Source: Symsagittifera roscoffensis
Taxonomy: Eukaryota > Xenacoelomorpha > Acoela > Convolutidae
DNA: 64,000 nt
Direction: 5' to 3'
NCBI RefSeq assembly: GCF_963678635.1
Contig: NC_087069.1
Coordinates: forward strand, 30,050,776 to 30,114,775
Shown here: one piece after another, positions 32,375 through 44,346 of the stretch
How the letters are laid out: every line of letters begins with the position of its first letter
Numbering within the stretch: position 1 is the stretch's first letter
Translations under genes and position numbers: made by a program
Notes under the pieces: generated by a model
The model's input: only the letters and a program-made list of their open reading frames with translations
Database searches by the model: none
What the model was told of the DNA's origin: nothing

Positions 32375-33492
32375 GACTACGCGGGGCCTATAGAAAATAA
32401 AAAAGGAAAAAAAATCTACCTTTTAGTAGCTATAGATCGATTCTCAAAATTTCCATCAGTGAAGGTTACGAAATCCACAAGTGGAAAGTGCACAGTAAAA
32501 TTCTTGAGATCATTTATCGACACACATGGAGTCCCTGAATCAATTCGTTCGGACCAATTTTCAGGCTTTAAGGGGAAAACGCTTAAAAAATTCTGTTCGG
32601 AATTCAATATCGAGCAAAAATTTTGTGGTTTGGTCGAACGTACAATCCAAACTATAAAACGAAGACTGGGAGTGATGATGCTCGAAGAAAATAATAAATC
32701 AATCAAATTATGTCTCAGCACTATAATGAGAGATTTACGGTGGAACAAGCAGAAAACGATTCAAGTATCTCCGTTTCAAGCACATTTCGGCAGACTTCCA
32801 AAAACAGAATTTTAAATTGTGAGGGATAGGTTTTTAAATAATTCTGATTATTTAGACAAACAACACTTGGAACGCTCAGCACTGACGGCTTCCCAATTGA
32901 AACGGAGAATTGACCAGTCGAGAGAGAATCTCAAAATAGTGCGCAAGGGACAACTTAGCAGGGATACAAGCCCACTGCAAAAGCAGCAGCTAACATCGGA
33001 CAGAGACAAAGAAAGGGCCAAAGCTCTAAAGGAATTGTTGGAGGCGAACGCCCGTTGGAACAACGAAAGAAGGGACGCGGCTAAAAACGATATCAGGAAA
33101 TTAGTGGACGAGACAGGGCTACTCAATCCCGATCTTCGAAAGGAAATGATCTACTCTTGGGAGAAAGGATTTGTGGAGGACAAAGTAGAAAATCAATGTA
33201 AATCACTACCCAAGACAATACTCCAAAAGGACCCACTAAGGAAAAGCGGACAAGTCTTAACCAGGCCACTAAAAGGGAAAATCGCTTCAGAAACGGACTC
33301 AACAATTAAGACATCGGTCGGTTCGATTTATAGGAAATCGGAAATAGCACAATCGAAAACGGTACTGACACAAAAAAATCAGCGAAGCACGAGTAAAAGT
33401 TCATCGTTGGAACCTACAAAAAGTTTAAGAGAATCAGTTCTCCAGATTTACTCGAGGAGCTGGGATCAGAAGACGAACTTCAAGGAGAAATG
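32301..33492 (+). repeat. Integrase-tail tandem unit 1
   Basis: 1192 bp. Starts taaaataccttatttcg. Holds the integrase core (DYAGPI, AIDRFSKFP, IRSDQFSGF, GLVERTIQTIKRR) and part of the C-terminal region (32819-33430). It lacks about 25 bp present in the other units just before the catalytic-Glu block (near 32623), a deletion of the CPVGDHRG-type stretch. It is joined to unit 2 at aaatg|taaaatacc. Confidence 0.9.
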
Positions 33493-34709
33493 TAAAATAC
33501 CTTATTTCGAAAAGTTCGTCAAAACCACTGCCACTGCTCACGCAGCCGGGACAGGAGGTACAATTAGACTACGCGGGGCCTATAGAAAATCAAAAAGGAA
33601 AAACAATCTACCTTTCAGTAGCTATAGATCGATTCTCAAAATTTCCATCAGTGAAAGTTACGAAATCCACAAGTGGAAAGTGCACAGTACAATTCTTGAG
33701 ATCATATATCGACACACATGGTGTCCCTGAATCAATTCGTTCGGACCAATTTTCAGGCTTTAAGGGGAAAACGCTAAAAAAATTCTGTTCGGAATTCAAT
33801 ATCGAGCAAAAGTTTTGTCCGGTGGGGGACCACAGAGGTTGTGGTTTGGTCGAACGTATAATCCAAACTATAAAAAGAAGACTGGGAGTGATGATGCTCG
33901 AAGAAAATAATAAATCAATCAAATTATGTCTCAGCACTATAATGAGAGATTTACTGTGGAACAAGCAGAAAACAATTCAAGTATCCCCGTTTCAAACACA
34001 TTTCGGCAGACTACCAAAAACATAATTTAAAACTGTGAGGGATAGGTTTTTAAATAATTCTGATTATTTAGACAAACAACACTTGGAACGCTCAGCACTG
34101 ACGGCTTCCCAATTGAAACGGAGAATTGACCAGTCGAGAGAGAATCTCAAAATAGTGCGCAAGGGACAACTTAGCAGGGATACAAGCCCACTGCACAAAC
34201 AGCAGCTAACATCGGACAGAGACAAAGAAAGGGCCAAAGCTCTAAAGGAATTGTTGGAGGCGAACGCCCGTTGGAACAACGAAAGAAGGGACGCGGCTAA
34301 AAACGATATCAGGAAATTAGTGGACGAGACAGGGCTACTCAATCCCGATCTTCGAAAGGAAATGATCTACTCTTGGGAGAAAGGATTTGTGGAGGACAAA
34401 GTAGAAAATCAATGTAAATCACCACCCAAGACAATACTCCGAAAGGACCCACTAAGGAAAAGCGGACAAGCCTTAACCAGGCCACTAAAAGGGAAAATTG
34501 CTTCAGAAACGGACTCAACAATTAAGACATCGGCCGTTTCGATTTATAGGAAATCGGATATAGCACAATCGAAAACGGTACTGACACAAGAAAATCAGCA
34601 AAGCACGAGTAAAAGTTCATTGTTGGAACCTACAAAAAAGTTTAAGAGAATAAGTTCTCCAGAATTACTCGAGGAGCTGGGATCAGAAGACGAACTTCAA
34701 GGAGAAATG
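33493..34709 (+). repeat. Integrase-tail tandem unit 2
   Basis: 1217 bp, nearly identical to units 1 and 3. The integrase core is open here (33651-34025), including PVGDHRGCGLVERIIQTIKR. A TAA at 34023-34025 replaces the Glu codon of KTEFK, cutting it from the C-terminal region (34035-34712). Confidence 0.9.
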
Positions 34710-35928
34710 TAAAATACCTTATTTCGAAAAATTCGTCAAAACCACTGCCACTGCTCACGCAGCCGGGACAGGAGGTACAATTAGACTACGCGGGGCCTAT
34801 AGAAAATCAAAAAGGAAAAAAAAATCTACCTTTTAGTAGCTATAGATCGGTTCTCAAAGTTTCCATCAGTGAAGGTTACGAAATCCACAAGTGGAAAGTG
34901 CACAGTAAAATTCTTGAGATCATATATCGACACACATGGAGTCCCTGAATCAATTCGTTCGGACCAACTTTCAGGCTTTAAGGGGAAAACGCTAAAAAAA
35001 ATTCTGTTCGGAATTCAATATCGAGCAAAAATTTTGTTCGGTGGGGGACCACAGAGGTTGTGGTTTGGTCGAACGTTCAATCCAAACTATAAAAAGAAGA
35101 CTGGGATTGATGATGCTCGAAGAAAATAATAAATCAATCAAATTATGTCTCAGCACTATAATGAGAGATTTACGGTGGAACAAGCAGAAAACAATTCAAG
35201 TATCCCCGTTTCAAGCACATTTCGGCAGACTACCAAAAACAGAATTTAAAATTGTGAGGGATAGGTTTTTAAATAATTCTGATTATTTAGACAAACAACA
35301 CTTGGAACGCTCAGCACTGACGGCTTCCCAATTGAAACGGAGAATTGACCAGTCGAGAGAGAATCTCAAAATAGTGCGCAAGGGACAACTTAGCAGGGAT
35401 ACAAGCCCACTGCACAAGCAGCAGCTAACATCGGACAGAGACAAAGAAAGGGCCAAAGCTCTAAAGGAATTGTTGGAGGCGAACGCCCGTTGGAACAACA
35501 AAAGAAGGGACGCGGCTAAAAACGATATCAGGAAATTAGTGGACGAGACAGGGCTACTCAATCCCGATCTTCGAAAGGAAATGATCTACTCTTGGGAGAA
35601 AGGATTTGTGGAGGACAAAGTAGAAAATCAATGTAAATCACCACCCAAGACAATACTCCGAAAGGACCCACTAAGGAAAAGCGGACAAGCCTTAACCAGG
35701 CCACTAAAAGGGAAAATCGCTTCAGAAACGGACTCAACAATTAAGACATCGGCCGGTTCGATTTATAGGAAATCGGATATAGCACAATCGAAAACGGTAC
35801 TGACACAAGAAAATCAGCGAAGCACGAGTAAAAGTTCATCGTTGGAACCTACAAAAAAATTTAAGAGAATCAGTTCTCCAGAATTACTCGAGGAGCTGGG
35901 ATCAGAAGACGAACTTCAAGGAGAAATG
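34710..35928 (+). repeat. Integrase-tail tandem unit 3
   Basis: Third copy. An extra A in the run at 34994-35000 shifts the integrase core after FKGKTLKK. The remainder continues open from 35041 into the unique C-terminal region. The array ends at aaatg|gaaattgc near 35928. Confidence 0.9.
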
Positions 35929-36783
35929 GAAATTGCAGATGCAATGAATCCCATAGAGCGCTTTCAGAAGAGCCAAACAATAGTTACTTCTAAGGACACA
36001 GAAGCCGGGGGAGGTCTGAACCTGGCAGTCAAAAGAGCAAAACCCAATTTGGCGGGCCCAAAATCAACTATAGAGGAAAATAACACAAACAAGCCGGAGA
36101 AGAGCGGAAAGGAAAAGAAAGGTCGAAACAAGCAGCAACAGGGGACAAGCCAAACTGCGACTGCAGTCAACCCGGAACAGGAGCAATTGACATCTAAGCC
36201 GGAAAGAGTAGACACCAAAATTCAGTCCAGTTCTACGCCAAAAGCAAAACAGCGGCCGAAATTGAAATGCATTGACTCTCACACTCCTTTAGAAGACATA
36301 GTCGACACATTTCACAATCGCAATTTAGCACCGTCCGAATGGGAGAAATACGCGGACCAATTGTTAAAAAGAGGAGTACAGCGAGTTGCGGACGAAATTC
36401 GAGGAAATCCACAACAAAGTTCGGAAATGGACACAAATTTCGAACCACCACAAGGATTTTCGGACGAATCAAGTACGGAAGAGTCAGGTATTAGACGAAG
36501 CTCCAGACAAACGAAAAACAAAGAACCTAAACTATTCGGAGATCCGATAAAGCATTCAATTAAAGAAATATCAGAAAACCTCACAGGGGGAGGTCTTTTA
36601 AAGGAGGCACTTAAAGAATACAGAAATCAACTGAGAGATTTCAAAGATCGAAGCGACAAACCAATGGAATCAAAAGTGCGACGACTCGAAAGACATCTGT
36701 TCATGCGAAAATTCGGATACGCTACACTAGACGAGGGAGTCGATTGGAACCCGAGTTGGGAAATAGAGCTGGAAGAAAACTGA
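35041..36783 (+). pseudogene. Gypsy-C integrase C-terminal half and long tail
   Basis: 580-codon open frame. It starts inside the integrase core (GLVERSIQTIKRRLGLMMLEE holds the catalytic Glu), continues through the C-terminal domain (SPFQAHFGRLPKTEF, then a Lys/Glu-rich coiled stretch) and ends in a charged tail of about 330 residues. The tail includes the RRSSRQTKNKEPKLFGDPIK and FMRKFGYATLDEGVDW blocks, also present in Gypsy-D (46420-46690). The stop at 36781 lies about 115 bp before the polypurine tract. The tail domain is unrecognised. It is much longer than usual integrase C-termini. Confidence 0.78.
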
Positions 36784-36898
36784 AAAGTCCATAATCTAAA
36801 ATCGTCAATAAACCAAGAGACTTTCTTTTGAACTGAGTATATTGAACTCTTTTTAAATAAATTATCCTACCTATGTTGTATAATTTATTTCTTCCACC

Positions 36899-36908
36899 GA
36901 GGGGGGTG
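36899..36908 (+). promoter_or_regulatory. Gypsy-C polypurine tract
   Basis: gaggggggtg immediately upstream of the 3' LTR, the normal position for plus-strand priming. Confidence 0.75.
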
Positions 36909-37166
36909 TGTCATACCGCTACTGCAGTAGCAGTATTTATATACGTATTTACAGCTAACCTTTGGTGCTTAATCATTACTGTATGGTATGCTCAAGGTCA
37001 TACGTGAGTGATGACACTGAGATTAAACGAGAGATCAGAGTTCGTAACATTGATCTAGCTCTCAGTACAACAACGAAACGAAAGAATAAGAAAACCTAAA
37101 TTGAATATTAAAAATACAGTATTGAATTACAACTTGTTTTCAACTGATATCGCAACGCATATCACA
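36909..37166 (+). repeat. Gypsy-C 3' LTR
   Basis: 258 bp, about 97% identical to 27578-27835 by hand comparison (7 differences counted). Confidence 0.92.
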
Positions 37167-37171
37167 ATTAT

Positions 37172-38219
37172 AAAAACTGAATAATCCACGTGTAGGAACG
37201 TTAAGATTCTTATCTATTTGCACTAAAACCCTTCGGTGGTGCTCGAATCATAAAAACGAAACTTCTTTCGTTTTACCTCGAAAACTGTCCTTCTACAAAT
37301 TTTTCGGCTAATTTTTTTCTGGTCCGCAACAAAAACCGACGAAATTGATTCAGCCGAAAAAAAATTGCAAAAAAGGAAATATGGACCATTCTAGATCAAC
37401 AAAACCACTAAATTTGCGTGTTCCAGTCCAATTATTCTAGGATCTGAAAAGTTTTTGCTGAACGGATCAAAAAAATTTGCCGATTCACCTCTCCGGTCTT
37501 TTTTGTAATAACTCTACAAATCAGAAAACTTTCTCTCCGAGCGGTGTTTCGAATGTTAAAAATCAGGAAATATTGAATCATGGATCAAGTATAGTCAGTT
37601 CTCACAGAAATGTTCGTTGAATTGTGCTGATCATGATATTTAATTTTTTCTAAGGATAACGGGACTAATTATAATCAGTTCTCACAGAAATGTTCGTTGA
37701 ATTGTGCGGTAGCTCAATAAATTTTTTCAAAGCTCTTCTAACTTGTTTAAAAAGTAGAGATATCACAAAAAAATTGCAATTTCTGGGGTGTCAAAACTTT
37801 AACGTTTTGATCTTAAATTTGGTCTAATAATGAATGGATTGTTTAAAAGCGGAATCATAGTAATAATACTGAGAGTTTAAGTGGTAATACTGATTAAAAT
37901 ATACCCCTCCGGGTACATTTGACATCCGAATTCAGGTGTTCAAAATGGAAAATCGCAATTCGCTGAAAAGTCACTTCAGTGCAGTCACTATCGTGCCTCC
38001 CACAGATTGATATTGTACATTTCTTACCAAAAAAGATACAAAATTGTTTATTGATACATCACAGTCGGTTTCTGTTATTCCTGTGATCTTTAATGCTGTT
38101 CATCGCACTGCTGGTGGGTCTTTTTCTTCAATCAATCCACAACTCCGGATTGATTGAAAACTAGTCTAAACCTGCTTAACTAACCAAAGAAACTTACGGG
38201 CACAATAGAGAACACTAAA
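37172..38219. other. Gene-free stretch with a 33-bp direct repeat
   Basis: AT-rich. The only structure seen is a 33-bp perfect direct repeat at 37595-37627 and 37675-37707 (period 80) and an isolated acccctccgggtac module near 37905. No gene recognised. Confidence 0.5.
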
Positions 38220-38799
38220 AATTGATCGTTACAATCATGTGTGATTTAAAATTTATGAAATAACAACAAACAGGAAAGTCGGATAAAAACTCGTTTGGGT
38301 GATTTCTACTGGTTGTTATGGTTTTTACTTTTTTTTCGGTTATATTTTGTTGTTTGGTTTTTTCATTGCAATACACAGTTTTTTTCATATCTCTTCAGTT
38401 GTTTATGGTTCGATAACGCTGATAGAACGAAGGGACAATCACTCCCCTTAAGCTTCATAGAACGGGAATTTTTTTGTCTTATATATGTTAAAGGGCTAAA
38501 TCGGGGAATCTGCAAGTCTTTCGCGTTTTGGACAGCCCTTACGGCTTTCGTTTAAAGGCTTTATTATGAGCTTTTGCCATAAAAACAAAAGTTTAACATT
38601 TTCCCGGAAAATATACGCCAATGGAAATTGAAAGTATATCCCATAACGATTGACTAGAGTCAAGATAGAGCCTCACGTGCTTTTAAACGTCACTATCGTT
38701 ATCATTTCAATGTGGTTTTTCATGAGATTGTGACACCGAACCTGTTACAGCTTCAAAACTATCGGATGTACAAAGCTAATTAATTTCTTTCATACTCTT

Positions 38800-39476
38800 T
38801 CAGCCATAAATTTGCAAGATTGCGATAAGGGCAGCAACCAATGCTACACCAGCAACCTTTACACAAAAAAAAGACCACAATTACCACCAAATCTCTATTC
38901 ATTCGTGGAGCTTTGAGTTTCACAAGAAAGCTTCCTGGCTGCAAAGCTTTTTTGAAGCAATTTTCAATGACTTCTCCTTCAAGGAAACATTAGCAAAAAA
39001 TTTCTCATTAAGAGATACAAAAAGTTCATCCGGATCTACAGCAGTGTTTTCAATTGTTTCTCCGGCATCTGTAGTGTTGGTTTCGATATTAACTCTATCG
39101 ATAATTTCAAAAACTTTTGCAAAGATTGTATTGAGAGGCTCATATGAGCTTCCCTGAAGTGCTACAACTGGTACAAGGGGTAACTCTGCTTTGTGTAATT
39201 TAGATAAGCAAAGCAACCTAGCTAGTTGCCCAGCTGTTGACCTCATCTTAGTAAACAATAAATCATCTATCTCGTTAGTTATGTTCAAAGCAAGTAATTT
39301 TTTAATCTTTTTTTTTCAATTTTAATTATCATGTTATCAGTGATTGCATTTATTCTTCGAAAAACTAGATGCCAACAACGAATGTTGGTTTGTTGCGTAA
39401 GTTTTTTTTCCAAATGCAAAAAATTGGAAAAAATGTTCAAACTGAAAAATTGTGTCTCTGAAATCAAGTCATTCAT
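38800..39476 (-). pseudogene. Penelope-like reverse transcriptase fragment, copy 1
   Basis: The minus-strand frame 38920-39288 reads AGQLARLLCLSKLHKAELPL, VVALQGSSYEPLNTIF and ELFVSLNEKFFANVSLKEK. This matches the Penelope RT blocks (LYGLPKxHKxxxPLRPI, GSxxYxLxK and VSFDVxSLFTNVPL), with the motif A Asp changed to Asn. An in-line piece near 38810-38850 reads NLANLWLK, like the motif B-downstream block. The upstream minus frame 39285-39476 (MNDLISETQFFSL) fits the region before the RT. It is a dead copy that lacks motif C. Confidence 0.6.
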
Positions 39477-40455
39477 GACACAAAAGATAGCTGGCGATAC
39501 ACCTAGCTATATTGAGAGTGTTAAACAAGGCACAGCAGTTATCTCAGATCTAATGAAAGCCTGGACCCAATCCGTGCCAGAAGACCTGTCGGATCAAAAA
39601 AAGAAATTGATCGCTGTCGTCGACAACACGACTTCAACGAGGTTCGAAAAATTTGATCGACTATCATTTTCAAAGTAACTATAAAAGATGTCACAAAACT
39701 AGGCAAATAAGATGAAATGAAATAAAAATATTTCTTCTTAAATTAACCAAACCAGACCATAGAAGAATGATTCTTTTCACGGCCAGAAAACCGCAACCGT
39801 TCAGAAAACTTGCCTTTCTAAGCAGTCAATTATCTAAAGAGGAAACGAAACGTAAGGAACAGGTACTCAACAAGAGGCATGAGCTCATGCAGCAGGAATT
39901 AAATTAAGGAGCCGGAAAAAGAACACAAACATGAAATGGAACACAAAAATGAAAACGCGTCTGTTAAAGATCATTCTTTGCTCTCAGTGTCCTTACACAC
40001 TCTTGTCTATAACGTCAGAAGCTATTTTGACCATCAACGAAAAACATTCTTTTCAAAAGCTATCCAAGTCACAAATCATTTACCACAAAGAAACCAGTAC
40101 AATTTATCGTTACAATCAAGTGTGATCTGAAACATAACAAACAACAACAAACAGGAAAAACGGACCGCATCTCTTTTGGATGTTTTCTACTGATTGTTAT
40201 GGTTTCCACAGTTTTTTTTAGTTTTGTTTTGTTAATTGGATTTTTAATTGTAGGATACCTTTTTTCTTATCTCCTCAGTTGTTTTTGGTTCGACACCGCT
40301 GATAGAACGACGGGACGGTCAATCCCCTTAAACTTCACCGGTACGGGAGTTTTCTGTCTTGAATTAGTTAAAAAGCTGAATCGGGGAAGCTGCAAGTTTT
40401 TCGAGTTTCAGACTACCCTTACGGCTTTCGTTTAAGGACTTTATTATGAGCATTC

Positions 40456-40522
40456 GCTCCTCGTGGAGGCGTTTGTTAAGACTCGCCGATCATGATGTTA
40501 TAAAAAGCCCCCACGAGCGCCA
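40456..40522. repeat. Hairpin present in only one Penelope copy
   Basis: gctcctcgtggaggc and gcccccacgagc form the arms of an imperfect inverted repeat. The first copy (near 38568) lacks this block of about 62 bp. It is flanked by gagc on both sides, so either a small insertion here or a gagc-mediated deletion in the other copy explains it. Confidence 0.55.
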
Positions 40523-40734
40523 TAAAAACAAACATTTAACATTCTCCCGAAAAGTATATGCCAGCGGAAAATGAAACTATATCCCATAACGATTGACTAG
40601 AGTCAAGATAGAGCCTCACGTGTTTTTTAACCGTTTCTATCATAATCATTTCAATGTGGTTTTTTATGAGATTGTGACAACGAACCTGTTACAGCTTTAA
40701 AACTATCGGATGTACAATGCTAATTAATTTTAAA

Positions 40735-41735
40735 TACATGCAAAGATAGTCAGCCCGTGGTTGGGTCTTGTCATCCCCAGACCACCAGCTCACTTCTAAA
40801 CTAAGATTGGTACGCTATCACTTAAATGTTTTCAAAATAGGAAAATTACCAAAATGTTTATGTTGTTTTTCTTCAGAAGAGAAACTTCACCCTAACCATC
40901 GGAGATGGATCAAGCCTTTCGTCAACTCCTAGCTTCTCGTATCCTGAAATCGAAATCAGTTGTTATCAAATTAAATTCTAGCTGTTTCAGGGAGCTAAAG
41001 GTTGGTAAAAATGTATTTCTCCACTTCAAAAAGAGAACCTTCTAATTTTTCGGTCCTCGTTGAAAAAGCTGCTTTTTCACCACCAGGAATGCTTGCAATA
41101 ATCACTTATAGCTTTCTGGATCGCTAAGTAGCGTTCAGCAACGATTTTAACAGTAAAATTGTTGCTTTCCGCAATTCTTTTGACCTTCTTGTCGCTAGTT
41201 GTAATCTTCACGCCAATAGTGCCGTTTTTCACGTCTTTTCTCTAATTTCTGGCTGCCAAAACATTCTCTCTGATTTTTGCGGTTTGAAATGCCGCGAAAA
41301 ACTAAATTGTTTTGCGTCAAGCACGCACAAATCCAAAATTTAGAAATAACTAATTTAAGTACTTCTGACGCTTTAGTTTTTGTTCAAAATGCTAATATTG
41401 TTGTTAACTGTCATAATGAATCAATCCAACGTTTATTTTTTTTTGGGAACAAAAACAGACCGCATACTGGTCGAGTGGCACTTTACGTAAGGAATATCCT
41501 CTTCCTTGTCTTAGTATTGCAGAAGTTCTCACAATACCAGACTACGTTGGTTATTGAGTTGCATACATCATCCAATGACTCTGAGCTTTTGATATGTTAC
41601 CCGGATCAGCATCTCTCGCACTCAGCCCCTTTGATCTATACGCTACTTACCTGCTGCAACAAAGACGCACGCCGTTCTGGTAATTCACTGGCTGAATTTC
41701 CAGCCCACCCGTACTTATTGTTTCAAAAAAAACTC
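40735..41735 (+). other. Insertion in Penelope copy 2 with a possible LINE endonuclease fragment
   Basis: This block has no counterpart in copy 1, where the flanks meet at 38790-38800. The plus-strand frame 41277-41753 contains TGRVALYVRNILF, YQTTLVIELHTSSND and SAPLIYTLLTCCN, a pattern like the middle of an APE-type LINE endonuclease. The catalytic blocks are not visible, so this is a tentative call. Confidence 0.35.
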
Positions 41736-41740
41736 ATACT

Positions 41741-42240
41741 CTTTCAGCCATAAATTTTAGAGAACTGCGGCATGGGCAGCAACCACTGCTACACCTGCAA
41801 CCTTTATACTCAAAAGAGACCATAATTACCACCAAATCTCTATTCATTCGAGGAGCTCTGAGTTTCACAAAAAAAGGTTTCTGGCTGTACAGCTTCTTTA
41901 AGGCAACTTCCATTGTTTCTTTTAAGGAGACATTAGCGCAAAAGTTTTTCTCATCGTGAGATACAATAGTTTTATCCGGATCTACAGCAGTACTTTTAAT
42001 TGTTTCTCTGGCATCTGTAGTGTTCGTTTCGATATTAGCTCCATCGATAATTTCAAAAACTTTTCTAAAAAATGTGTTGAGAGTCTCACATGAGCTTCCC
42101 TGAAGTGCTACAACTGGTATAAGGGTGTCTATACTTTGTGTACTTTAGCTAAGCAAAGCAACCCAGCTAGTTGCCCACCTGTTGACCTCATCTTAGAATA
42201 CAGTAAATCATCTATCTAGTTTGTTGTGTTCAAAGCAAGT
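41741..42240 (-). pseudogene. Penelope-like reverse transcriptase fragment, copy 2
   Basis: The minus strand reads KMRSTGGQLAGLLCLAKVHK and then, through frameshifts, segments matching copy 1. It is more decayed, with several stops. Its DNA is clearly homologous to 38800-39290. Confidence 0.55.
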
Positions 42241-43369
42241 AATTCTTGAATCAATTTCTACTCAATTTTAATTACACGTCATCAGTGATTGCATTTTTTC
42301 TTTGAAAAAAAAACTAGATGCCAACAACGAATGCTGTTTTGTTGCATAATTTTTTTTTCACTTTAAAACTATAATTTAAGGAAAAAACAGAAAATTCAAA
42401 AAGATTTAAAAAATTTAGGTAGATTGCTTTGTAGCGCATGTAACTGAAAGGATATTGCCACTTGGAAAAATGCGCTTTTAGACCGCGACTTCGGCGTTAA
42501 AAAAGTCTGCATGGTAGAATGCCAAATGGAAAAAATTGAAGAAAAAAAAGGTCTAACTGAAAAATTGTCTCTCTGAAATCAAGTCATCCATGACACAAAA
42601 GATAGCTGGAGAGACACCTAGCTATAGTGAGAGTGTTCAACAAGCCACAACAGTCATCTCAGGCCTATTGAAAATCTTGAAGGAATCCGAGTCAGAAGAC
42701 TTGTCGGATCAAAAAATGAAGATGATCGTTGTCGACGAGAAAACGACTTCCACGAGGTTGAAAAATTTTTATTGGATATCAATTTCAAGGTAACTATAAA
42801 AGATGTCACACAACTAGCCAAATAAGATGAAAATAAAATAAAATCATTTTTCTTAAATTACCCAACCCATACCATAGAAGAATGATTCTTTTCCCTGCCA
42901 GACAACAGCAACCGTTCAGAAAACTTGTCTTTTTAAGCAGTCAGTTATCTAAAGAGGAAACTAAACGTGCGAAACAGGTACTCAATAAGAGGCATGAACT
43001 AGCAAAAAGCTTGTGATGGAGTACTATACATTCACGACGGCAACAAGTGTAAACCTGAAAAAGAACACAAGAAAGAAAACTTGTCTGTGCAAGACCATTC
43101 TTTTCCCTCAATGTCATTACATAATCTTTGTCTATAACGTCAGAAGCATAATTGACTATCAACGAAAAACTCTCTTTTCAAATGCTATCTATGTCAAAAA
43201 TCGACTACCACAGCTTAGTGTTTGATTAAATGAGACTTCATTAATGGTAAACTTATCTGACTCAGCCTTCCAAACTATGAGACAAATATGACGCAAAACC
43301 CGTCAGCACAACTTAGCAAAGCGGCGCGCTCATAGTTGTAAATAGAAACATTCCTAGCAGTGAAATCAT

Positions 43370-43702
43370 ATGTACTTATTAAGACTGCATAATCAACAAG
43401 TTTTGTCTCGAAAGGCTAAAAACTATCTGTTTATTCTATTGAGCCCCCAAAAAACTAACAAATCCAAGTTCAAATACAATGGAGCCGAAACATTCATAAG
43501 AGGAAACATCAAAATTATTTTAGCCCAATGGCCAACAGTACCATTTTCTTCGCTGGATGAACAGTTGACACTCAATGCGCTAGATGCACCAAATTGTCAA
43601 CAAAATTTTGTTACTATCACAGGAATGGCCTTAGAAGTATTCCCACTACAACCAATTATCAACGTTACTATTGATAAGCAACATAAGAGCCTATTTCCAT
43701 GA
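43370..43702 (+). other. Unrecognised 110-codon open frame
   Basis: Reads FKYNGAETFIRGNIKIILAQ, then LTLNALDAPNCQQNFVTITG and PLQPIINVTIDKQH. It lies just upstream of the Gypsy-D remnant, on the same strand. It has well-formed alternating hydrophobic strands, but I recognise no family. It could be an element capsid-like piece or chance. Confidence 0.25.
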
Positions 43703-44346
43703 GACCAACCACCTTTTTACATCAGAAACATGAAGTAAAATCTCCTACTGGTAATATGAGGTAGGAGCGAAGCCTCAAATCTGATAAAAAATACTCATGA
43801 CCATGCAGAAAAAAATCGATCCAAGTCTATGCCAAGCTGGAAACAGTAAAACAGTTGAGATCTTTCATGGTTAGAATCAACCATCTATCTAAATTCAATC
43901 CGATCGCAGCAAGTCTCTTCGACAAATTTAGACTGCTCCTGAAAGAGACCCAAAAGAAAAACTTAAAAAAACATGAAACTGCCAGTGAAGAAATTCGATT
44001 GGGGAGAAGAGCACAGAGCCGTTTTTGAGAGTATCAAAACTGCAGTTGCAACTATCCAATAATATCAAAATTATTATGATTCAAAAAGACATAAAAACAA
44101 TTAAGTGTGACAAAAGTCACAATGGTTTGGAAGCCACCCTAGGAAAAAAACCGACGAGGGGGAGTGAGTTCTATTCTTTTCTGCATCTAGATACATCCAA
44201 AAAAATTCTACCAATGAGCTAGCACTCTTCGCGGCTGTCTGGCAGTAGACAGGTACAAACCTTACCTTCTAGATAAAGAAATTATCATTGCAATTGACTA
44301 TAAAGCCCTGGATAGAAACAGGTCACGTAAGACATACCAGTCTATA

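Larger units (their letters stand above)
27578..37166 (+). mobile_element. Gypsy-C: full-ended Ty3/gypsy LTR retrotransposon
   Basis: 9589 bp with 258-bp LTRs (TG...CA) differing at about 7 positions and flanked by the 5-bp duplication attat (27573-27577 and 37167-37171). Order: gag with CCHC knuckles, protease, RT, RNase H, integrase and a long acidic C-terminal region. 32301-35928 holds three tandem copies of a roughly 1.2-kb integrase-to-tail segment. Without the two extra copies the element would be about 7.2 kb. Scattered frameshifts make this copy nonautonomous. Confidence 0.92.
38220..43230 (-). mobile_element. Two head-to-tail Penelope-like element copies
   Basis: A unit of about 1.9 kb (38220-40130) is followed by a second copy (40090-43230) that carries an extra block of about 1 kb (40735-41735). 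Matching pairs: 38220-38790 with 40090-40730, 38800-39700 with 41741-42800, and 39700-40130 with 42790-43230. The minus strand encodes a Penelope-type reverse transcriptase in both copies. Direct tandem copies are common for Penelope-like elements. No GIY-YIG endonuclease was recognised. Unit edges are approximate. Confidence 0.6.

Noticed and set aside
32848-35740. Repeated 92- and 60-codon minus-strand frames, three times each
   Set aside because: Antisense shadows of the triplicated Gypsy-C unit; they repeat only because the unit does.
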